Below are positions 41,653 to 51,050 of a DNA stretch of 56,284 nt, piece after piece. The position numbers were made by a program, and so were the translations under genes. The notes under the pieces are model-generated. The model did not search any database. It had not been told where the DNA came from and saw only the letters and a program-made list of their open reading frames with translations. Source of the stretch: Spartobacteria bacterium (GTDB lineage Bacteria > Verrucomicrobiota > Kiritimatiellia > RZYC01); NCBI GenBank assembly GCA_009930475.1, contig RZYC01000019.1, forward strand, positions 1-56,284. Reading direction: 5' to 3'. Positions within the stretch are counted from its first letter, which is position 1. Every line of letters begins with the position of its first letter.

Positions 41653-43124
41653 GGTAATGCCTTTTTTTTGAAATGACGGATTTCTTGGTTTAGAGCCTTG
41701 ATAAAATCTGGGTTGTTTAGTTTTTTCAAGCACGTTTTGTATTGGCCGTAGGCGATGTCACGTTCTGTATTGATGTGCCGTCGGATTGATGCAGGGGTCT
41801 TGGGTATGCGCGTTATGCGAAGGAGGTACATATCCATATCGTGAAAAGAGCCAAGTGCATCGGCCATGGCTGTCAGGTTAACTGTATAGTCCTGACTGCA
41901 GGATCCTAGCAGGGGTTCTGCTATTTCGGCGTAATATCGTGCTTTGCGGATTTCTTTACGAATATGATGTGCCTGCTCTGAAGTTGTTTTGCCTGTTATT
42001 TTTGGTAAGCGGTGTACATGGGTGGTCAGTTTGAGTAGTTTTTTTGCCGCATAGGTTTCTATATTTTCAGTGCTGTTTACCCATGACAAATCACACCGAA
42101 CGGCGAGGGCAATATCTTGCAGTAAGGCCAGATTTGCCGGTGCTGTGAGGATGTTTTTGAGCTGGGGCAGCAAGGCCTTTTCGGCTCTGATCTCTTTATC
42201 AATAAATGTCTTTATTTTTGATGATGCACTGGTGTGGTTTTGTGTCAAAAAATGTGTCCAGACCTGCGCATCCCGAATGGAACCAAGCTGTGCGGTTATA
42301 TCCTTAATTCCATCGGTGAATCTCGTATATTTATCGTCAGTTATGAGCGGCTTAAAAAAGCGGAAGATCATACGCAAGCGTCGCAGTGCGACACGCAAAT
42401 CATGCAGGTAACACTCATCAGTACCGGCAATGGCCCCGGAAATATTGTCGGTGCATAGCCTGTATTGGGACATGAGGAGTCGGCGACAGGCTTGTGCGGT
42501 GTTTGTTCCTGAAAGCGGTATGCCTCCATAACGCATAGCATTTGTGGGGAGCTCAACCCCAATAAAAGCGAGGGGAACAGGATATATCTCACTCCATAGA
42601 TCGGCTTTGTTCTTCGACCAGGTCAGGTTGTTTTTGTACCATGGCTGTTGTACGATTAATTCAATTTGATCCGATGAACATCGAATATCCTGGAGGGATG
42701 CGTCCTGCAGATGGCTGTGATCCAGTCCGTCGGCGACCCGTAAAATGGCGGCTAGCTGGAGGCTTTTATGCCTCTGTGTGCGCGATGTGCACAAGGAAAA
42801 TTGGAGATGCTTTTTATATTTTCGGCGATGCAGAGCAATCGTGCTGCAGATGATTTCCAAGTCATCCGACGACATGCCGTGCAATCCATTTTTGCGTAGC
42901 AGCAGAGCACTTTGCACCGCATGATTTTTTGGTTTAACCGCATAAGCCAGATCATGAAGGCGGGCCGCAAATTCCAGCATGGTGCGGTCTAATATTTCGA
43001 GATGAAATTCAGAAGCGACAGCATCAAATATCTGTAGAGCCAATCGGCATACATAATCCGAATGATCCCGTTCCGCTTTATAATGCTGCAGCAACTGATC
43101 GACGGTTGCCTGTCCATGCCTCAT
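41649..43124 (-). CDS. HD-CHAD protein (polyphosphate-associated)
   Basis: A 491-residue protein. The first ~200 residues resemble the HD-type C-terminal half of Ppx/GppA (LHDLAYAVKPKNHAVQ, then LQLAAILRVADGLDHSH). Residues ~215-485 are a CHAD domain, a helical domain with conserved basic residues and histidines that binds polyphosphate (LHDLRVALRRLRMIFRFFKP, HHIRKEIRKARYYAEI, LGSFHDMDMYL). It is coupled by ATGA overlaps to both ppk1 and sixA. It probably targets or regulates polyphosphate metabolism. Whether the HD part is catalytic is unknown. Confidence 0.9.
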   Translation of the reverse strand: MRHGQATVDQLLQHYKAERDHSDYVCRLALQIFDAVASEFHLEILDRTMLEFAARLHDLAYAVKPKNHAVQSALLLRKNGLHGMSSDDLEIICSTIALHRRKYKKHLQFSLCTSRTQRHKSLQLAAILRVADGLDHSHLQDASLQDIRCSSDQIELIVQQPWYKNNLTWSKNKADLWSEIYPVPLAFIGVELPTNAMRYGGIPLSGTNTAQACRRLLMSQYRLCTDNISGAIAGTDECYLHDLRVALRRLRMIFRFFKPLITDDKYTRFTDGIKDITAQLGSIRDAQVWTHFLTQNHTSASSKIKTFIDKEIRAEKALLPQLKNILTAPANLALLQDIALAVRCDLSWVNSTENIETYAAKKLLKLTTHVHRLPKITGKTTSEQAHHIRKEIRKARYYAEIAEPLLGSCSQDYTVNLTAMADALGSFHDMDMYLLRITRIPKTPASIRRHINTERDIAYGQYKTCLKKLNNPDFIKALNQEIRHFKKKALP

Positions 43125-45235
43125 GAATGCTCATCCGCTGAATAGGGTTCAAATTCAATGGGGTTAATTTTAAGCGCCTGCTGTGCGGCGGCTTCGGCGC
43201 GCAGGTATAATTCTCGCTGTGCTTGAAATGGTTTTCCCTTGATATTTAGCGGAGGGATAAACCTGCCGTCAGCCAATAACTTACGACTTTTTACATTATC
43301 TTTGAAGTAGCAGTCCATGATGGATAGCAGCTTTTTACGGCATTCGGCGTCCTCAATGGGTACCAGTAATTCAATGCGCTTATCGAGATTGCGCGGCATC
43401 CAGTCAGCACTGGACATAAAGGTCAGCTCATCGCCCCCATGATAGAAATAAAAAATGCGGGCATGTTCCAGAAGTCGGTCGATGATGCTCACAACCTGAA
43501 TATTTTTGCTCAGCCCAGAAACATTGGGACGTAAACAGCAGATTCCTCGCACATTGATGCGAATTTTCACCCCTGCGGCTGAAGCTCTGTATAGTGCGCG
43601 GATAATATCACAATCCACGAGAGAGTTCATTTTAACCATAATACTGGCTTTTTGACCCTGCTTTCGGCGTTCGGTTTCATTATCAATCAGCTCGATAATG
43701 CGGTCGCGGATACCGATGGGGGCCATGCTGAGTTTATTAAACTCAATAGGTTGGCTGAATCCCGTAATGGCATTAAGAAAAGCGGCGGCATCATTACCCA
43801 GTTCTTCCCGGCAGGTAAAGTAACTGATATCGCTGTAAATACGCGCGGTTCGTTCGTTGTAATTTCCTGTGCCAAAATGCATATAGCGAACGATTCCGTG
43901 AGATTCACGGCGAACGACCATACATATTTTGGCATGGGTTTTTAGGTTTTTTACTCCATAAACAACATGCACGCCGGCATGCTCCAGTGCACGGGCCCAT
44001 TCGATGTTACGTGCTTCATCGAAGCGCGCCTTCAACTCGACGATGACCGTGACATACTTGCCCTGTTTTGCAGCGCGGGTAAGCGCATCAATAATGGGGC
44101 TGTCTTTACTGGTTCGGTAAAGAATTTGTTTAATCGCTACCACGTCGGAATCATCGGCGGCTTCTTCGATAAAATGCACAACGGGATCGTAACTATCATA
44201 GGGATGGCATAGCAGAATATCCCGTTTGGCAATCTGTGCCATCATCGTCGTTTTTTTGTCGATATCCGGAGGAAATACAGGTGTCCAGCTTTCGTAGCAA
44301 TGCTCGTCGAATCCATCAATACAGCTTAGCTGCATAAAGTCACACAGACTGATGGGGCCAGGGATGCGGTAAATCTGTTCGGTGGTAATATCCAAGATAT
44401 TATGGATGAAATTGACCGATGTTTTACTGGCCTTTGCTGATATTTCCAGGCGGACACATTGACTGAGTTTACGTTCCAGTAGAATGGTTTCCATTCCTTC
44501 AAGCAGGGAGACTGCACCATCTTCTCGTACGCGCATGTCGGCATTGCGGGTGATGCGAAAAACCGTCGTTTCCATAATATGTTCACCTGGACAGAGATCC
44601 TGGATGAACAGCTGAACAAAATCTTCTACAAGGATGTATTGATAGCCTGTATCCGACGGAATCTGAATAAAACGATTTAGATTGGGTCCGAGCGGAATCA
44701 CAAAATAGCGATGCCTGCGTGTTGATGGCGCGGCCTGAATACGTGCCAGAAGATTGATCCCGAGATTGTGCAGCAGGGGGAACGTCTCCGGATCTTCTAC
44801 GGCGATAGGGGTGAGGATGGAATAGAACTCTGACCGAAATAGCTTCTGAAGCGAGGACAGCTGGGTATCGGTCAGATTCCGTCGATTTTTTCGACGGATA
44901 CCGGCTTTACTCAGCGCGGGTTCAATCCGGAGTGTAAAGGCGTCGTATTGTGATTTAACAATGGAACGTGCGCGTAAGCGGACGGCATCCATTTGCTGTA
45001 GGGGGGTTAGTCCGGTTGGGTCTGGCGTTTGTATGCCTTCATTGATAAAGAGGTGCAGACCGCCAACACGAACCATAAAAAACTCATCCAGATTCGAGGC
45101 GGTAATGGACAGAAATTTCAGTCGTTCCAGCAGGGGGACTGCGGGATCTTCTGCTTCATCCAGTACGCGCTGATCGAATTCCAGCCAGCTCAATTCTCGA
45201 TTTAAAAACTCAATTTTGCGTGTGCCTGATTTCAT
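43121..45235 (-). CDS. ppk1: Polyphosphate kinase 1
   Basis: A 704-residue enzyme that reversibly makes polyphosphate from ATP, usually membrane-associated. All four family domains are present: N-terminal RELSWLEFDQRVLDEA, the head domain, and the two PLD-like C-terminal domains. The autophosphorylated His is in LKTHAKICMV; HFGTGNYNERTARIYSD carries the second conserved His. The length is normal. It starts 12 bases after ppx ends and its stop overlaps the CHAD gene, giving a ppx-ppk1-CHAD-sixA operon. Confidence 0.97.
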   Translation of the reverse strand: MKSGTRKIEFLNRELSWLEFDQRVLDEAEDPAVPLLERLKFLSITASNLDEFFMVRVGGLHLFINEGIQTPDPTGLTPLQQMDAVRLRARSIVKSQYDAFTLRIEPALSKAGIRRKNRRNLTDTQLSSLQKLFRSEFYSILTPIAVEDPETFPLLHNLGINLLARIQAAPSTRRHRYFVIPLGPNLNRFIQIPSDTGYQYILVEDFVQLFIQDLCPGEHIMETTVFRITRNADMRVREDGAVSLLEGMETILLERKLSQCVRLEISAKASKTSVNFIHNILDITTEQIYRIPGPISLCDFMQLSCIDGFDEHCYESWTPVFPPDIDKKTTMMAQIAKRDILLCHPYDSYDPVVHFIEEAADDSDVVAIKQILYRTSKDSPIIDALTRAAKQGKYVTVIVELKARFDEARNIEWARALEHAGVHVVYGVKNLKTHAKICMVVRRESHGIVRYMHFGTGNYNERTARIYSDISYFTCREELGNDAAAFLNAITGFSQPIEFNKLSMAPIGIRDRIIELIDNETERRKQGQKASIMVKMNSLVDCDIIRALYRASAAGVKIRINVRGICCLRPNVSGLSKNIQVVSIIDRLLEHARIFYFYHGGDELTFMSSADWMPRNLDKRIELLVPIEDAECRKKLLSIMDCYFKDNVKSRKLLADGRFIPPLNIKGKPFQAQRELYLRAEAAAQQALKINPIEFEPYSADEHS

Positions 45236-45247
45236 GTATAACTATTC

Positions 45248-46828
45248 CTACATGCTACTTCGTATGATAATGTTAAGACCAAATAACTCATGGAAAAGTT
45301 CGCCTTTCTGATTCAGAGCGAGCTGTTCGAGTGTCACATCAGCCAGATGTCTGTATATCACGGTAACTGTTTCCCGCTCCACAGTGATTTTAAGTTTATC
45401 GACACTGGTTGATTTGGTACGGCCCAATGCGTCTGCCACGCGCAGCAGGGCGGACAGTTTCAGCACGAGCATCTGTTCATCAAAGGGGAGTGCCGCAAAC
45501 TCCATGTCATTGATGGAAGGCGCCAAGCGGCGATGGTATCGCGACAGCATGGCAACAATCTGTTTATCTTTTTTGCTCAGTCCAAAAATTTCCGAATTTT
45601 CAATGATATACATCGAGTGTTTGTGATGACTGCGTTCGCCAATAAACCGTCCCACTTCATGCAGCCAGCCCGCCAGTAGCAGCGCCAGTTCAAATTGATC
45701 CGGAACGCCGTGAACCCTGCGCAAAAGAGTGAATAATGTCCGGCATATACCGGCAATATTCTGCGCATGCTGTTCGTCGAACTCGTATTTACGTCCTAAT
45801 TCCTGAGCGGAATAAATAATCTGTTGTTCAAAGGTGGCGTTCCACGATGTTTTCGCTGCCATTTCAGCAATGATTCCATCACGCAGGCTTGCGCCGGCAA
45901 TCAGAACCTGAGATGTACCAAGAATTTTGGCCAGTTCGATGTAAATAATGAGTGCCGGCCCCACGGATTCCGCAGAAATATAATGCATGTGGTATTCTTC
46001 GACCAGTTCGTCGATGGACAGAGCCACCAGTTCCTTAGACAGGTCTGCCATGCGGGACACTTCGATTTGAACAGGGTTGATTTTATCCCAGCCGTCCGTC
46101 AGTGCGGACGCCGCAAAAGAGGCATCACTGCCCAGAATCAATAATCGGGCATTGGGGCTGAGCTCCAGATCATCCCGCAGGTGTTCCATATTGCTGCTTA
46201 TTTGTTTTTTTATCGACGTGTAGAGTTTTGCACTGGAGACATTGAGTGTTTCCAGCGTTTCACGCATGCGCATGGAACCTAGGCGGTGCGCATGCGAATG
46301 GACGACCCGTTTATTCCGCACAATGAGCATTTCCGTACTTCCGCTGCCTACTTCTGCGATAACCAGATCCTCGTTATCCGGGACATCGACTTTATCAAGC
46401 AATGGAAATACACTCATAAACGTGTAGCGATTGCCTTCCTCCTCATCCAGCAGTTCGACACGAATGCCTGTAGCGATAAATATCCGGTTTAAAAACATTT
46501 CGCGGTTCAGTGCTTCCCTTACGGCACTGGTGGCTATGGCGCGGATCTGAGATCCCGGAACCACTCCATATTCCTGCAGTAAGGTTTTAAACCGTATGAT
46601 CGCTTTCGCACAGGCTTCCGTGGATTCCGACCCAATAAAACCTGTCCCAAACGTATCCTTTCCCAGCGGGATGGCCTGTTGCAATGATTCCAGCAGCTGG
46701 ATTTCTCCTGATGGTCGGGTTTGCGTCACCGTCATTCGAACCGCACTGGTTCCGATATCAATCAGTGCCAGAATAATGCCCGGAATGTTTGTATGACGGG
46801 ATTTGGGATTCACTGTACTTTCTTGCAT
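45248..46828 (-). CDS. ppx: Exopolyphosphatase / pppGpp phosphatase
   Basis: A 526-residue Ppx/GppA phosphatase that removes terminal phosphate from polyphosphate or from pppGpp. The ASKHA-type N-domain has IDIGTSAVRMTV, IATSAVREA, LDEEEGNRY and AEVGSGSTEMLIV. The C-terminal HD domain has GWLHEVGRFIGERSHHKHS and LLRVADALGRTKS. ATG 46828 is chosen because a longer frame (to 46900) would run into the ROK kinase gene. Its pairing with ppk1 makes the polyphosphatase role the more likely. Confidence 0.93.
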   Translation of the reverse strand: MQESTVNPKSRHTNIPGIILALIDIGTSAVRMTVTQTRPSGEIQLLESLQQAIPLGKDTFGTGFIGSESTEACAKAIIRFKTLLQEYGVVPGSQIRAIATSAVREALNREMFLNRIFIATGIRVELLDEEEGNRYTFMSVFPLLDKVDVPDNEDLVIAEVGSGSTEMLIVRNKRVVHSHAHRLGSMRMRETLETLNVSSAKLYTSIKKQISSNMEHLRDDLELSPNARLLILGSDASFAASALTDGWDKINPVQIEVSRMADLSKELVALSIDELVEEYHMHYISAESVGPALIIYIELAKILGTSQVLIAGASLRDGIIAEMAAKTSWNATFEQQIIYSAQELGRKYEFDEQHAQNIAGICRTLFTLLRRVHGVPDQFELALLLAGWLHEVGRFIGERSHHKHSMYIIENSEIFGLSKKDKQIVAMLSRYHRRLAPSINDMEFAALPFDEQMLVLKLSALLRVADALGRTKSTSVDKLKITVERETVTVIYRHLADVTLEQLALNQKGELFHELFGLNIIIRSSM

Positions 46829-46856
46829 ACGTATAAATCTTTCGTATTCGCCAGGT

Positions 46857-47846
46857 TTAGTGTTCGTTGAAGACCTTATCTCTGACGAGCATAGCGGCAC
46901 CGGTCACGGCCGCTGAATCACCCAGTGTGGCGCAGGCTATTTTATAAGAATTGAGGTAGGCCGGGATGACATTCCGTTTAACGGTCGCCGAAACTTCATC
47001 GATATACAGATCCGGCATGGCCTCTACCATTCCGCCTCCGAGAATGATAACATCCGGACAGACCAGATGGATCATCGACACAATACCTATTCCCAGCCAG
47101 CGGGCTCCGTCGCGCACAATTTCTTCGACAGTATGATCTCCGTTTTTAATCGCATCGCGCAACACGCCGCTGCGTATATTACTTAAATCGAGTCCCCCGT
47201 GTTCCAGCAGCCAGGGAGCAGAGCCGCGATAAGCCGCCTTGGCCGCTTCGGCAGAGATGGCCAGCCGGCTGCACACGGCCTCAAGACATCCGTGTCGTCC
47301 GCATCCGCACAACGGACCGTTGGGCATGACCTGAATATGTCCCATTTCCATGGCGGACCGTTTTTTGCCTCGGATGATCTGTCCATCATAAATACAGCCT
47401 GCGCCGATACCGGTTCCCGGAAAAACGCCCAGAACACAGTGGCTTTTCGCACCCGCACCGATGTGGTATTCGCCCAGAACGCCGACATCCACGTCGTTGG
47501 CAATAACCACAGGGCAATCAAATGATTTTTGGAGGAATGATTTCAGCGGAGCATTCGTCCATCCCAGATTGGGCGCCTCAATGATTGAGCCTTCTTCCAG
47601 ATCCAGCGGTCCGGGACAGCCGACGCCGATACCACGGATTGCTTTGAGATTAACTCCGGCCTCTTCGCAGGCCTGGCGAATAACGGTCTGCATGCGTTCC
47701 AGCCCCGCTTTCATTCCTTCAAATCCCTTGGTTTTCTTTTTGCGGGTGGCCAGGCATTTGAAATCTTTATCGAACACCGACGCAAACATTTTTGTTCCGC
47801 CCAAATCAAATCCAATCCAGTATCCGGGGTTGTGCTTTGTACTCAT
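46857..47846 (-). CDS. ROK-family sugar kinase (probable glucokinase)
   Basis: A 329-residue cytoplasmic kinase. GFDLGGTKMFASVFD (phosphate 1), GVGCPGPLDLEEG, ANDVDVGVLGE with the catalytic Asp, FPGTGIGAGCIYDG (phosphate 2), and the zinc-binding GHIQVMPNGPLCGCGRHGCLEA are all ROK hallmarks. It lies 28 bases upstream of ppx in the same direction. ROK kinases include polyphosphate-dependent glucokinases; the neighbourhood makes such activity worth testing, but ATP is the default donor. The sugar cannot be fixed from sequence. Confidence 0.92.
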   Translation of the reverse strand: MSTKHNPGYWIGFDLGGTKMFASVFDKDFKCLATRKKKTKGFEGMKAGLERMQTVIRQACEEAGVNLKAIRGIGVGCPGPLDLEEGSIIEAPNLGWTNAPLKSFLQKSFDCPVVIANDVDVGVLGEYHIGAGAKSHCVLGVFPGTGIGAGCIYDGQIIRGKKRSAMEMGHIQVMPNGPLCGCGRHGCLEAVCSRLAISAEAAKAAYRGSAPWLLEHGGLDLSNIRSGVLRDAIKNGDHTVEEIVRDGARWLGIGIVSMIHLVCPDVIILGGGMVEAMPDLYIDEVSATVKRNVIPAYLNSYKIACATLGDSAAVTGAAMLVRDKVFNEH

Positions 47847-48111
47847 CGCTCATTCTCCCAAACGTGTTAAACCTCATGCAGGGAGGGTGCGCTGCCTCCG
47901 TACATTTTTTGTCTCAAATTAATCATGCAACACGACGTCCGCCATGATGCGTCTGCAATATGCCAAATGCAAGATGTAAGCTGTATGATATTGCAATACC
48001 CTTCGTTTCGGTGCATCGTCACCGTTGAATCAGTTGTTACGCTGCATTTGTTTGCGGCGTGTTAGAGTCGGGTTAAATATATTTTTGGAATACGCCTCAG
48101 CGTGAGTCAGT

Positions 48112-49863
48112 ATGGGTAACGGTCAGCAATATCTATTTGTCTTTTTTGAAGTGATTGGCGGGTTGGCGCTGTTTATTTTCGGCATGGATATTATGGCACA
48201 CGGTCTTCAGGATGCAGCAGGCAAAAAGCTGCGAAATATTTTGTCGAAAGCCACAAAGAACAGCTGGGTGGGGCTGGGGCTTGGAACAGCCATCGGATTT
48301 CTAGTGCAGAGCAGTGCCGCCTCGGTGATGGTCGTGGGTTTTATCAATGCCGGTCTTATGCGTCTTGCAGAATCCGTACCCATAATCCTTGGAGCGAATG
48401 TAGGCACAACGCTGTCCATGCAGCTGATTTCATTTAAAATTTCTGATTACAGTTTTATGGCGATCGGGCTGGGATTCTTATTTAGTGTTGTTGCGCCGCG
48501 CAAGGAAATCAAAGCCGGCGGCAGGGCCTTGCTGGGGTTTGGACTGCTTTTCCTCGGGATGTCCGCCATGAGCAGTGCGATCAAGCCGTATCGCGCAGAA
48601 TTGGCACCGCTGTTGATGAATGTGAACGGCTCCACCTGGCAGGGGACGCTGTTAGGAGTTGGACTTGCCACGGCGATCACGGCCGTTATACAGAGCAGCG
48701 GCGCTACGATCGGCATGATGTTTGCCATGATTAATGCCGGCGTGATTACTGATTTAGCAGGAGCCTATCCTGTCATCATCGGAGCCAATATCGGAACCTG
48801 TGCTACCGCTATGCTGGGCAGCATCGGGGCGAATATCGAGGCAAGGCGAGCCGCCTTTGTACACTTGTATTTCAATCTGTTCAGTGCCGTTGCAGGGATA
48901 CTCACTGCACCGCTGCTGTATTGGATCATGCCTTTGATTTCAGGGGATCTACTTCATCAGGCGGCCAATGCCAATACCGTCAAGATGATTTTTACGGCGT
49001 TGGTGGTTGTGCCTTTTGCTGCGCCTTTTTCACGTCTTGTGGTGTTTCTTACTCCTTCCCGAAAAAAAGTGCCCGTCCCCAGCTTTCTTGACGATGACCT
49101 GCTGGTGCGCCCGGAGCAGGTGGTGACCGCTTCCATCCGGGAACTGCAGCGGGTGGCCGGTATTTGCTGCGAAAGTCTGGTGGCCGCCAAAGAACGTTTT
49201 GTAAAACCGGATCGTAAGTTAGATCAGCTGATTGTCCGCAATGAAGAGACCGTGGATGAGATAAAACGAACCATGCATACCTATCTGGTGGCATCCACAA
49301 CGCATTATCTATCTAAACGTCAATCACTGATGATTCAGCACATAGGTCAGTGCATGGCGGATCTGGAACGGATTTCCGATCATATCGATCGAATTCACGA
49401 TATTCATCTCGAACGCGAACAGCATAAGCGTGTACCCGTTGTTTTCGACAGCATAACGCTGGAGGGATTGTCCGATTTGTTTGCCAGGGCAATAAGTATT
49501 CTCCGACTGGTGATTGACTCATTTGATCCAGAGCGTGTGGATTTTAACGCCATGGCCAGCGATATTGTGTCACAGTGTGCCGGGTATGCGATGAAAAGCA
49601 CCCAGTTCAAGCTGGACTATCAGGAGCATCTGGCGTCCAGAGGCGTAGGAATGCCGCCCATCGCGGGAATCTTTCTAAATCAATACATCCATTCTCTGGA
49701 TCACATTGTCCGGCATTCCAAAGCCATCGCATTCATCGAACAGCAGCCGCGTTTCATGGTTAAAAAAAGCAAACTGTCTCAGACGGCCCCGGACCAGCCC
49801 TATGCCAGGAATCTGGAACCTGCCGCCGATTACATCGAGCAGCTTTTTGCCGACCGCATGTAA
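48112..49863 (+). CDS. Na+/phosphate cotransporter with PhoU-like domain
   Basis: A 583-residue inner-membrane protein. Two inverted NptA-type repeats carry the signature QSSAA (LVQSSAASVMVVGF) and QSSGA (IQSSGATIGMMFA), each followed by GANVGTT or GANIGTC. Eight or so membrane segments run to about residue 320. The last ~240 residues are a helical PhoU-like cytoplasmic domain (ADLERISDHIDRIHDI). It imports phosphate with sodium. It is divergent from the polyphosphate operon, giving an uptake and storage pair. Confidence 0.93.
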   Translation: MGNGQQYLFVFFEVIGGLALFIFGMDIMAHGLQDAAGKKLRNILSKATKNSWVGLGLGTAIGFLVQSSAASVMVVGFINAGLMRLAESVPIILGANVGTTLSMQLISFKISDYSFMAIGLGFLFSVVAPRKEIKAGGRALLGFGLLFLGMSAMSSAIKPYRAELAPLLMNVNGSTWQGTLLGVGLATAITAVIQSSGATIGMMFAMINAGVITDLAGAYPVIIGANIGTCATAMLGSIGANIEARRAAFVHLYFNLFSAVAGILTAPLLYWIMPLISGDLLHQAANANTVKMIFTALVVVPFAAPFSRLVVFLTPSRKKVPVPSFLDDDLLVRPEQVVTASIRELQRVAGICCESLVAAKERFVKPDRKLDQLIVRNEETVDEIKRTMHTYLVASTTHYLSKRQSLMIQHIGQCMADLERISDHIDRIHDIHLEREQHKRVPVVFDSITLEGLSDLFARAISILRLVIDSFDPERVDFNAMASDIVSQCAGYAMKSTQFKLDYQEHLASRGVGMPPIAGIFLNQYIHSLDHIVRHSKAIAFIEQQPRFMVKKSKLSQTAPDQPYARNLEPAADYIEQLFADRM

Positions 49864-49871
49864 CGGCTGTT

Positions 49872-50558
49872 TTAGACCATAGGGACAAAGCGCACTGCGA
49901 GATCCGGCTGCGCAAATAATTTGCCGTTTTTCTTATGGAAAAGCATCAATCGCTGTACATCGCGTCCGACGGGAACAATCATATGTCCATCATCAGCCAG
50001 CTGGCTCACCAATGCAGGTGGAGTATCCACGGGAGCACAGGCGGCAATAATGACGTCAAAGGGGGCTTCATCAGGCCAGCCCGCCGACCCGTCGCCTTGT
50101 GAAATGGTAATGTTTTCATAACCAAGCCGGGAAATAATTTGATGTGCGTGTGCCGCCAGTTCCGGGATGATTTCGATGGAGAATATCCGCGCGCCAAGGG
50201 CCCCGATGACAGCGGCCTGATATCCTGAACCGGCACCGATTTCCAATATCTTCTGATGAGGTTGGATGTCCATTTTTTCTAACATGTAGGCCACGATGAA
50301 GGGCTGCGAAATGGTCTGATTAAATCCGATAGGGCAGGGATGATCATCATACGCATCGCCTTTTCTAAAAGGTTCAGGAATAAATAGATGTCGGGGTATT
50401 TCCTCCATCGCCTGAAGGATGCGCCGGTCTTTGATGTTATAGCGTTGCAATAGTTCCACCATGTTTTTTCGCCGAGCCGCCCAATTGATCCCCGGCACGT
50501 CTTTCCTTCGGGCAGCGTGATCACTTGTTCCCTTGGAATTTTTATTGTCGAACAACAT
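49872..50558 (-). CDS. pcm: Protein-L-isoaspartate O-methyltransferase
   Basis: A 228-residue SAM-dependent repair enzyme that methylates isoaspartyl residues in damaged proteins. Motifs: RHLFIPEPFRKGDAYDDHPCP (split by its turn), GFNQTISQPF, the SAM site ILEIGAGSGYQAAVIGAL, and VIIAACAPVDTPPALVSQL. An N-terminal extension of ~20 basic residues precedes the domain. GAAGGG lies upstream of the ATG. It ends 8 bases from the convergent phosphate transporter. Confidence 0.95.
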   Translation of the reverse strand: MLFDNKNSKGTSDHAARRKDVPGINWAARRKNMVELLQRYNIKDRRILQAMEEIPRHLFIPEPFRKGDAYDDHPCPIGFNQTISQPFIVAYMLEKMDIQPHQKILEIGAGSGYQAAVIGALGARIFSIEIIPELAAHAHQIISRLGYENITISQGDGSAGWPDEAPFDVIIAACAPVDTPPALVSQLADDGHMIVPVGRDVQRLMLFHKKNGKLFAQPDLAVRFVPMV

Positions 50559-50572
50559 GAAAGAGCCCTTCG

Positions 50573-50956
50573 TCAGATGTCCACGTTGTCCCAGTCTACA
50601 CGCAAAACTTGCCAGCTTTCAATCTGGTCGAGGGCGACTTCCTCTCCGATGGCCGGCCGTAGATTATCACTGTAGTTCGGTGAAATAATCCATGCTGTCT
50701 GAAAGACTGTTCCATGAAGAATGGGTAGTTTTTCCGCAGTGAGCTGCAGGGATGGGCGGTCTTCCTTTGGTGTAAGATCTATGCCTAGAAAGTGACTGAC
50801 GGCAGATAATGTATTTTCATGTCCCCAGAACGACTCAATTTGCACCCCGGCTGCCAGATCGCGAAGCGTTTGAACCTGTGCCGGGATGATGGTGACACTG
50901 CGGCGAATCAATGTCAGGGGCAGCGCATTTCCAATCAGTATTTTTTTCTCATTCAT
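50573..50956 (-). CDS. DUF1874 / B116-like protein (possible ring nuclease relative)
   Basis: A 127-residue protein (ATG 50956; an alternative ATG lies at 50995). The layout matches DUF1874 proteins: NALPLTLI at the N-terminus, SFWGHENTLSAVSHFLG (the GH-x-x-T motif that holds the catalytic His in viral AcrIII-1 ring nucleases), a strand RPSLQL, a conserved Arg and Glu (LRPAIGEE) and a final VLRVDWDN strand. AcrIII-1 and Crn2 degrade cyclic tetra-adenylate; a serine present in the NAFS segment of AcrIII-1 is proline here. No CRISPR or Cas gene is in the window, so the role may differ. It lies 14 bases upstream of pcm, same strand. Confidence 0.5.
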   Translation of the reverse strand: MNEKKILIGNALPLTLIRRSVTIIPAQVQTLRDLAAGVQIESFWGHENTLSAVSHFLGIDLTPKEDRPSLQLTAEKLPILHGTVFQTAWIISPNYSDNLRPAIGEEVALDQIESWQVLRVDWDNVDI

Positions 50957-51050
50957 ACCTTCGTCGTTGACTCCATGTACATTACGTGAATTCATTGTTC
51001 AAGATCGTCTGTGTTGTAATGTAATAAGTAACTGAAGGGATACAAATGGA

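Noticed and set aside
47960-48060. Inverted pair CAAATGCA/TGCATTTG upstream of the phosphate transporter
   Set aside because: Only 8 bases long and about 75 bases apart, within chance for an AT-rich gap; no Pho-box-like repeat was seen.
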